In this document: positions 56,316-64,000 of the stretch, piece after piece
How the letters are laid out: each line of letters opens with the position of its first letter
Numbering within the stretch: position 1 is the stretch's first letter
Origin: Crossaster papposus
Taxonomy: Eukaryota; Echinodermata; Asteroidea; Velatida; Solasteridae
Assembly: GCA_037893245.1 (NCBI GenBank)
Contig: JBAIAA010000347.1
Coordinates: 248,001-312,000 of the forward strand
Reading direction: 5' to 3'
DNA length: 64,000 nt
Made by a program: the position numbers and the translations under genes
The notes under the pieces: model-generated
Seen by the model: only the letters and a program-made list of their open reading frames with translations
The model's database searches: none
What the model was told of the DNA's origin: nothing

Positions 56316-56934
56316 GTAACAACTTAGACAAAATTGATAATTACGTATATTTTCGACCCGGTGTTCAAAAAGAGTGACTAAACTTAAATTATTCAATTGG
56401 TTTGGTAAAAGAGTGTGAATCGTTTTCTAAAACGAAATTGAACGCGAGAGTCGTTGAATTTGAATGATTTTTTTTAATTAGCAAGGAAACCCTATAATAT
56501 TATTACATACACTTACAAATGTATGCAATATTATTGTTGTTTTCAATGTTGTGTTTATCAAGGTCAGTCGACTGAAAGGTACTGACTGTGGTTTATTTCC
56601 ACATTAAAATCAATACAAAATGAACAATGGTCACAACAAATACAATCTACATAATACTATACTCATATAGAAAGTGAACGTTTTGAGATAATGCAGAGCA
56701 GCTCATAAAAAAAAGCAAATAAAGATCTTATTATATTATTATTTCTTTCGGCAATGAAACCGATGATTCCTCAAAAGCGCACAAGGCACTGTAAGCTCGT
56801 AAGCCTGAAGAAACCAGTAGGAGGGAGGATGAACGAAATGCCAGAAACACCGGGGCGAACCCCTTCACTTTAGTGATAAGTGTGACTGGGCTCTTTTACG
56901 CGCGTGTCCAGGTTCAATATATACATTATACACA

Positions 56935-57330
56935 CACACACAAGTGTGTAAAGGCCTTCGATCGTGGACGGGGTATTGTCCGACCGTCTTCCCTCTTTTG
57001 TTTATACTCTAACGTCTTTTGATGATCGCCATAGGATTTGTACACGGGAAAAGATCGTGGACGTTTTGTCAATCGTGGACCCATTGTTTGACTCCCAATT
57101 CTTTTGTCCGACGACCACGATTGCCGGTCAATACAAACGCACACACACACAAGTGGGTAAATGCCGTCAATAGGGGACGGGGCATTGTCCGACCGTCTTC
57201 CCTCTTTTGTTTGTACTCTAACGTTTTCGGATGATCGCCATAGGATTTGCACACGAGTCTGAATCGGGGACCTTTGCGGAATAGGGGACCCCATTGTTCC
57301 CTTTGTCATACGTCCCCTATTTCAATCAAA
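56935..57330. repeat. Tandem repeat, period about 217 bp, two units
   Basis: GTCCGACCGTCTTCCCTCTT, TTTGT(a/t)TACTCTAACG and GATGATCGCCATAGGATTTG occur in both units (56978, 57188). Each unit ends in a CACACACA microsatellite. Open frames on both strands follow from the duplication. Confidence 0.85.
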
Positions 57331-57345
57331 AACAAACGCACACAC

Positions 57346-57510
57346 ACATACCTACGGCTTTACGTCCCATCCGAAGGACGAAGCATCCGACGGACGAAGC
57401 AATAGTGGTTTAATTGCCTTGCTTAAGGACACACGTGGCGACACCAGGACTCGAACTCACGCTCTGCGGAACAGAAAACCCAGCTCTTAACCGCTCGGCC
57501 ACGACACTCC
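57346..57510 (-). repeat. tRNA-derived SINE with conserved central domain
   Basis: On the minus strand a tRNA-Leu/Ser-like head starts at 57510 (GGAGTGTCGTGGCCGAGCGG) with a good A-box, and has a B-box GAGTTCGAGTCCTGG near 57444-57458. It is followed by CCTTAAGCAAGGCAATTAAA and GGATGGGACGTAAAGCCGTA, which resembles a central domain shared by many animal SINEs. It is not a tRNA gene, because the head runs straight into the SINE body. The unit is truncated or ends in the CA repeat at 57340. Confidence 0.75.
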
Positions 57511-58663
57511 ACAATTATAGGCCCCAGACAGGCAGGCACATTGAGCCTAAACCAAATAATAGGAGATAACAGAATAGTCAGCCACGCGTAAAATTACACG
57601 AGGCAGAGACAGCATATGGATGAGCGTGCTGTAAATTTACACAGAAACAGACATACGCACTACAGATCCGAGTCAAAATACACAGGTCGGGAGCAAAATT
57701 TTTTAGAGTTATGCTAACCACGGGCACAAATCAACAGTAAAATTAAATTATGAAAGGATTTAACAATCGTTGGAAAATAAAGAGATTGGTATAACGATTA
57801 TTTTTAAATTGTTCATCGCTGTTTATATACTTACGGTGATTGAACAACTCTTGTCTTACCACAAAAAGTACGTAAACTCATTAGTGTCTCCATATAAAGG
57901 CAACCTTCAAACATCTTAACTGCGTAAGTTCTGAATATTGAAAAGTATTTTCCCTATTTTTATTGATATTTGCCAGAGACACTTTCGAATTCAGCAAAAG
58001 AATCGAAGCTCATCATCTCCGGAATTGTGCATTCGTGGTACCAACTAGAACTGTTGCCATCTTGCAATAGGCTGGTTGCAGGCAAACATTACTGTTGCGA
58101 TTGTTAATTTCAATAAGAATAAGGGGGCGCAGTATGTGTTGCGCGTATAACAACCACCGTTCTGCGATCGCTGATTGCCTCCCTAAGAAAGCCTGCGGAG
58201 AAATACTGAGAAAAAGTTAAACCACTGGCGCAGGTTTGCAAAGACGACTGTATGAGTAGGAGAGCTTAGTCTGTAATCGTGTCGTTCATACAATCGCACT
58301 GCGCGAAAAAGATTATGCACAATATCGAATACTGTCGTATTTGGCAAAGACTATAGGTAGAACCTTGAAGTTGAGTAAAGAGAACAAATTCCAGAGCTAA
58401 GTGGAATAAGAAAATTCGAAGCTTGGCGAGTGAAAGAGCCTCTTTCACGATTTTGGCTAAAATTTTACGGAAGACGGTAAAGTATTGTGAGTAAATATAC
58501 ATAGAGACCCAAGCTGAACGTATAATATGTGTCATTTATTGTGTTCATACAAACGTCGACAAAATTATATACACACACAAGGCTCTTTTCTGATGGGACT
58601 TGTCTGTTTATCCCAAGCAAGTAAACCACAGTGAAAGGGACACTATGTGCTGTAAGCGAAATG
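57511..58663. other. No gene seen
   Basis: AT-rich intergenic sequence with only short open frames. GGGACACTATGTG at 58637 precedes the duplication border and is shared with 23759. Confidence 0.4.
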
Positions 58664-61462
58664 AAGAGCATTTAAAAGTAGGGTATAACCATCCACATAA
58701 CCATCCTTAAAAAACTCGGTATCAAAATGTCCTATTTAGACATATCACAATTGAAGTCTCTGAATAGCGAAAGTATGGGGTTGCGTTTGTATTTGTATAT
58801 TGGAGGTAAATGTGCGTTGTCATTCTAGCTTGCGACTTCAGTTCAGTTAGAAGCAATTTTATAATGGATTAGGTTAGAAAAGTTAAGTTTACAAAGCCAA
58901 ATGTAAGTCACCGAATAAACTGTGTAGATCGTCAAAATGCCACATTTAGAAAGACAAAGCCAGTTCATATAAGTAAAATGGAAGGGCCCCTGTGACATAA
59001 TAATTATGCGGGTAAAGTCACTTAAGTGGTTTTAATATTTCAGAAGGCCTTTTCAAGGCCTCCTGTGGATTCTATAAACACCACGAATATGAAGCACACA
59101 ACCCACGCGACAGCCATGTTACCATGGTGTTCTCCCAGCACCAGGAACAGCTTCAACCTTGTCACTCGTCTCATTATGTCTTGATCGTTCCTGATTGGAT
59201 GCTGATCCCATCTGCATGGTGGTATGTGTATTCGGTGATATTATACGATCAAACTTAATAGATTGCCGATCATTTCTTTGTACGGTTTTGAGCTATGATA
59301 CCAGTAGGCTCCCTTCTGGAGGTTGTTACTGCTCTGCAGTGTTTGGATCGCTTATTAACTTAACTGAGTGTGTCACATAGCCTTAAACCCAGACGATCCG
59401 TGCTCAGAATTAACCTGCATCTTGGAGAATGGAGGGAGCAGCAGCTTTGGTTATGATGCTATCATCAGTGGCCGGTAAGATCTCATACATATCACCTGCA
59501 GCAATTCACTGAATCTCAGGTGTTTTTTATTTAGTATAGTAGTAGCCAGGCTAAGCCCCATCAGAATTGGGACGCAATACCTCCCATTTTCTGTCGGACT
59601 ATTTATTGGTTGGATGGATTATTATTATGTTTTTGGGCGCAACTCAATCACTACATAAGATTATAGGAGTTAAGTTGCCTTTGTTTTTGTTTTGATTTGA
59701 TTTTTTTTCTAGCTTCTCTCTCTTCCTTTGTTCTATCCCAAATCCCATAAACCCTGTATACATCATTTTTCGCCCAGCCACTTTAAACATTCATCGTTGT
59801 CTTACAAATACATAGTCCCTAAAGCGAAGTATTTTCCCGAGGGGTGAGGTCATGATGACGTCATCGTATGTCATGAGACATCATTCTAAAGATGCATACC
59901 TTAAGGGATTATATCCAGAGATTGAGTTCAAACTTAGTAGGTAGACCGGGACATGCTATAAGTGAAAATAATTGAGGGGACGTTTTGATGACGTGGACAT
60001 ATAATTTGTGTACGGATTGTTTGTATTTCGTCTTTAATTAGCCATATCTAGCCATGTGCTAAAAAGCACAATTTTTTTTTTAATTGTCAGGTCATAGATA
60101 TTTTACAAAAAATGTGAATCATCACCATCAAAACAAATCTTAAAAAGGACAAGAACGAATGGATTAAGCGCCCTCTAGTGGCGACTTTATCTGCCATAGG
60201 AAGCTTAATACATGTGAATAGATAATATTGTCTCTAGGACAATAGCCATATGTATTGATGACGTCACTCAATGTTTATCGCATTTATTCAGCAGGTTAGA
60301 TTGGGGGTCACCGCGCAATACTAAATACGTGTTGACATACGAGTGGTTTTAGTCCCAATGTAGTTTTACCCCATGTCAGTCAAAAACTGAGGCAAAGTAC
60401 TACTGTTGCCTTAATTCGTTTACGTATTTTATATTTTTACTTATTCTAAACGGATCACTGATAAACAGTTCATGGGTAAGGCCGCAAACAATCGTGTACT
60501 ATCCACGGATGACGCGTTAATCCGTCAGCGCCGCCAGAGCGGTTTGACTAAAGTGAAGGACGTGTATACATGCTACGTTCAGACGGGGGCGTGAGTTAAG
60601 CTAATCTAAAAATACTAAGTTATTCAGTCCGCTGGAACGCTCTAATCTACCCGCGCAGGGTAACTAACGTTTACAAAAAGTGGTGGATTAGATTAAGTTG
60701 CGCCAAAGATAACAATCTCCTCCCGGGGCGATGAGCCGTGAAGTGCCGTTGGAACGCAACTGACCTGCTACTTTAATCACATTGACCCACGCGCAAAATT
60801 GCAATAACGTGGAACATTTGTCTTAAAAACCATGCTTCTTAACAATCCTTGTGTTATGTTTAAACGCTTGTTATATTTCTGCTGTCTGTGTATTTTGTTT
60901 GATTACTTACAATTGCTTTTTTTCGGAGGCCAAACTCCGCCGTTTTTGCCCCAATATGCCCCGATAAATCAACAAGGCTTTGCGTACATAGTACGGTGCG
61001 GTACAGTGATATGGGTGCCATAAAGCCATGTGCTCGCCCCATGCAAAGCATGCATAACGCAGGCAGCATTGTGGACTGGTTCCAGCCGCACGCTTCAGTT
61101 GACAAAGTTAAGGACCGGAACCAGTCCATGGCCGACATGCATGTATTTTTCCGTTACACAAACTGGTCAAATTTGACATCGTAAGACGTAAAAATGCTCG
61201 GCAAACAAACTGTATTTATATTTATACATATTTATTTCGAGGTAGTAATAACGCTCGTCCCTGAGCGATACAGCGTAGCGTGTTTCTGTAATATACGCTT
61301 TGGGTAGGTAGTGCGTTTGTGTGTGTTGGTCAGCTCGGCGTCCATCGTGTCAAGATTTAGGCCTACGTTTTTTTACGTAGGCCTACTTTTTTTCCTACTT
61401 TTTTCTAAAAGTTATCAACCTTAAACCTTTAACATGCTTTTACAAGAAAGTGGTGGTCACAT
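58664..61462. repeat. Segmental duplication, copy 2, left part
   Basis: Same orientation as 1-3102. 60170-60434 is a private replacement of the 1509-2037 segment and holds no gene. Differences from copy 1 are spread evenly, several per 100 bp. Confidence 0.85.
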
Positions 61463-62298
61463 CTTACGGTCATGAACGTAGTTGAACGTAGTTCGATCAT
61501 TTGACCGTAGTAGACTGTAGTTGACCCATGGAGCAATAAACTAGTTTATTGATAACCATGGGTCAAGTAGGGTCACTGAGTAGGGTCAACTAGGGTTAAC
61601 TAGGGTTAACTACATACATACCGGGGGGGGGGGGGGGGGGCGGAGGGGGGGGGGGGCATTCGAGGCTGTGATTGCGAAACGCTGGGGTACCGTCCATTCT
61701 CAAAATAGGGGGAACAATTTTCTCACGCGAAAAATTAAGAGTTTTTGGCATCCAATCTTAACATCTTTTCCTTTGTAGTTGTACAACGTTGTTATTTACC
61801 TTAATTTTTATCATCCAATGACAAAAATTGTATTGAAAATGAAAAAAGAAGTCGAAATTGTTTTACGTTGACGTACCGTTGATGCACGTAGAGATTGTGC
61901 ACAAATACTCAACGACGTTGACAAATACCGCCCCTAAAAAGGGCAATAATAATCGATAAATAAAAATCGTGCTTCGAACCCACTCATTTTTTTCCATGGA
62001 TACGTTAAAAAATGATGTAGCAGCTACTGAATTTTTAAAAAATCTGCCTGTGAACACCTTGCGTTTGGCGTGTTGTTTTCGAACGAAAATGGCAGAAAAT
62101 GACATCGCCCCCAAAACAATTCGTGTAGATCGTGCCTGTGTACCTGGCTTTGCGAACGTTGTATGAATCACTGAATTTGGAGAGCGATACACGGAGCAAA
62201 TTTGTACGTGTTTCAATGGTGAGCTTCGCGCGTATTTACTGTGTGAGATGTGCAGCTCTCGAGCGTGGAAGAATGAATGAGATACATTTCAACGTTGG
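61463..62298. repeat. Partial ACGGTCAACTACGG element and G-rich junction
   Basis: 61463-61622 matches the left end of the element at 3103, with a private hairpin at 61531-61567 (GACCCATGG...CCATGGGTC around AATAAACTAGTTTATT). G-runs follow (61623-61658), then an inverted copy of 14450-14560. 61790-62290 holds no recognised gene. Confidence 0.6.
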
Positions 62299-62315
62299 TG
62301 GCGCACTTTGTTGAG

Positions 62316-62347
<32 letters not shown>

Positions 62348-62494
62348 TTCCCCCTTTTTGTGTTGACCATTGTGTTCCCGGAATCTCAGGAATTCCTTTT
62401 AGGTTTCAAGGGGGATGGGTTAGGTTACAATAGTGTTGAGTGCGTATAAAGTATAGGAGTGGGGTACCCTCTGCCACATATCGTGCTGGGTATA
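62299..62494 (+). repeat. Dispersed repeat with C-run, third copy
   Basis: The same order of words as 18771-18943: a C-run (62321-62347), TGACCATTGTGTTCCCGGAATC and CGTGCTGGGTATAG. It joins directly to the right part of the segmental duplication. Confidence 0.7.
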
Positions 62495-64000
62495 GCTACT
62501 ACTAGTGAATAACAAATAACCGCTCAACTTGCTTCCAAACTAGACTGTGGGTGCAAAGGCTTAATATTCCTCGCCTCTTTCTTTGTGTAATGTAAATAAG
62601 CCAACTCCAACCGCTGATTTTGAGGCGGTAGGGCTACTTAAATTATTATGAGCGAACGCTAATGGTTTTTGTATCATTGTTCAACAAAGCTCCCTGCCTC
62701 AATACCGAGAGCTTAATCGTCATTTGGGTGACTGATTGATACTACAATATTTACAACTCGGAACACAAACGGAGCGGAAATTGTTCAGCTTATCAAAAAG
62801 ACAAAAGGCACAGTTCGTTTTATTAGTGGCTTTTTAGCTTTATTGAACTAGATATATAGGAATAAATACAGTTAAATTTCATTTAGTTACTATGGGGATT
62901 TCGGTAATGATCGCCACGTCAAATGTTTACAATAAATCTTACAATTGTGCCTGCTTATGAATAGTACAAAGACCACAATTACTGTGTAAGTGTATTGTGT
63001 TTTCGGGGGGAAATAGAATAGAAGTAAATATATTTGCATTTATTTTGATGCTGCAAAATTGGTCAAATTGTTAAATAGATGTTTAACAACAAGGCCTACT
63101 GTGTTCAATTGATATTACGTTTTCTGTTTAGAGGAAAACAGAAAACATAATGCACATGTTTGGGTCTTGTGAGTTTTCCTTGCTGACGCATGGTTCCAAA
63201 CCATTTCTGGTGAAATTAATTCACACAGGTTTGATGTATAAAGGGACGAGCTTGTCAAACATGACAATGTTTTCAATATCGAGTTTTTTTGCTTTAAAGA
63301 TAGGATACACCATTTGAAGATATCGAAAAATATTACTACCGAATAATTAAGAAATGTCTTACATGTATTTGAAAGTATATAATGATTGTAGGCATCCAGC
63401 AAAATGATTGCGCTATATATCCTGTAATTGGACGGCAATCGCGAAAATACAAGAACAACATAAGAGCAACTAGTAGGCCGTAGTCAATCTTTTTTTCAAA
63501 ACAACAGGTGGCTCAACTCGTACGTAGTTGCTTCGTAATCGAAACAAAAACGAAACGTAATTTTTGTCTGGACTATAAAGGCGTAATCGTGTTCTAAAAA
63601 GAATTTAAACTTTACTTCATGTGTAGGTTAACTGAACTAGTTGGTGTCTAAAGCCATGTTCCCATTGGACTTAATTTTGTTAGAGTACCGCGACTTTTCT
63701 TTAGAATGACAAAATTAAATCCAATGGGGACGCACGGTAAACTGACCTCCCTGTCAATTTACCGCGACCGTGATGTAAAATGAACAGGCCGAAAGAGGTC
63801 GCGGAAGACTTCCGCGCAGCCACGGTAAATTATCAATGTGTGACAATGTGTGGCAATGTGTGACATTCTGCTAGTCTCGAACAGCGAATGAACCGTTCCG
63901 TCGCGGAATATAAGTCCAGGTGGGAACGCGTGGTAGATTCACGCTAAGGAATGCCGCGGTAAGTTTCCGCGTGGCCGCGGAAGAAAAAGTCCAATGGGAA
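62490..64000. repeat. Segmental duplication, copy 2, right part (cut by window end)
   Basis: It matches 6885-8393. From about 63456 to the window end no difference from copy 1 was seen. The final MITE (from 63650) is incomplete only because the window stops. Confidence 0.9.

Noticed and set aside
57440..57510. tRNA-Leu/Ser gene
   Set aside because: The tRNA-like head runs directly into a SINE central domain with no terminator run of T.

Overview
The window looks like repeat-dense, intron-bearing animal DNA. It has spliced exons with GT/AG borders, tRNA-derived SINE-like units, several non-LTR and Penelope-like retroelement remnants, a Ty3/Gypsy element, and many small DNA transposons. Long C/G homopolymer runs, 'aggcctat' and 'TTCATAAAA...TTGCTTAGC' foldback units, and a mix of Harbinger, TTAA-target and CACT-ended elements suggest a marine invertebrate, perhaps an echinoderm or relative. 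That placement is an inference. There is no bacterial, plasmid or CRISPR content.

Layout. 1-8401 is one copy of a segmental duplication; the second copy is 58664-64000 and runs off the window end. The first copy carries an extra insertion (about 3271-6226) holding a decayed Penelope-like reverse transcriptase. 8800-13830 is a satellite-like zone: a CRE-rich repeat of about 147 bp, split by a 2-kb Harbinger-type element made of TGGCGC(C) motifs (9294-11323), then a 93-bp minisatellite, then a MITE whose empty site survives at 8848. 14-24 kb is accessory repeats plus one PAN/apple-like exon (about 16597). 24329-28849 holds the best host-gene evidence: a clean internal exon and two exons of an F5/8 type C (discoidin) domain ending in a stop. 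28.9-32.7 kb holds a minisatellite, a THAP-domain fragment and SINE-like units. 32755-49129 can be read as one 16.4-kb PIF/Harbinger transposon with 24-bp terminal repeats and a TTA target duplication. It holds a truncated transposase and a convergent truncated accessory gene, and it was invaded by a 7-kb Gypsy element, a poly-G/C hairpin element and two CACT-ended elements. 49.1-58.6 kb has a LINE tail, foldbacks, a three-level nested insertion (53038-55677), a 217-bp tandem repeat and a SINE.

Most notable signal. Four otherwise different transposons (22480-23612, 34775-35734, 47698-48567, 53394-55453) share an internal cassette of about 240-375 bp with a CCAAT motif, a conserved GTGACTTC block and a TATAAA box at fixed spacing. 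Each is bounded by its own unrelated array of short palindromes. Two pairs of cassettes are close relatives although their ends differ completely. This suggests a modular transposon group with a conserved promoter-like core and fast-changing or exchanged terminal binding-site arrays. The 2-kb TGGCGC element follows the same plan with its own TATA boxes. Function is inferred and untested.
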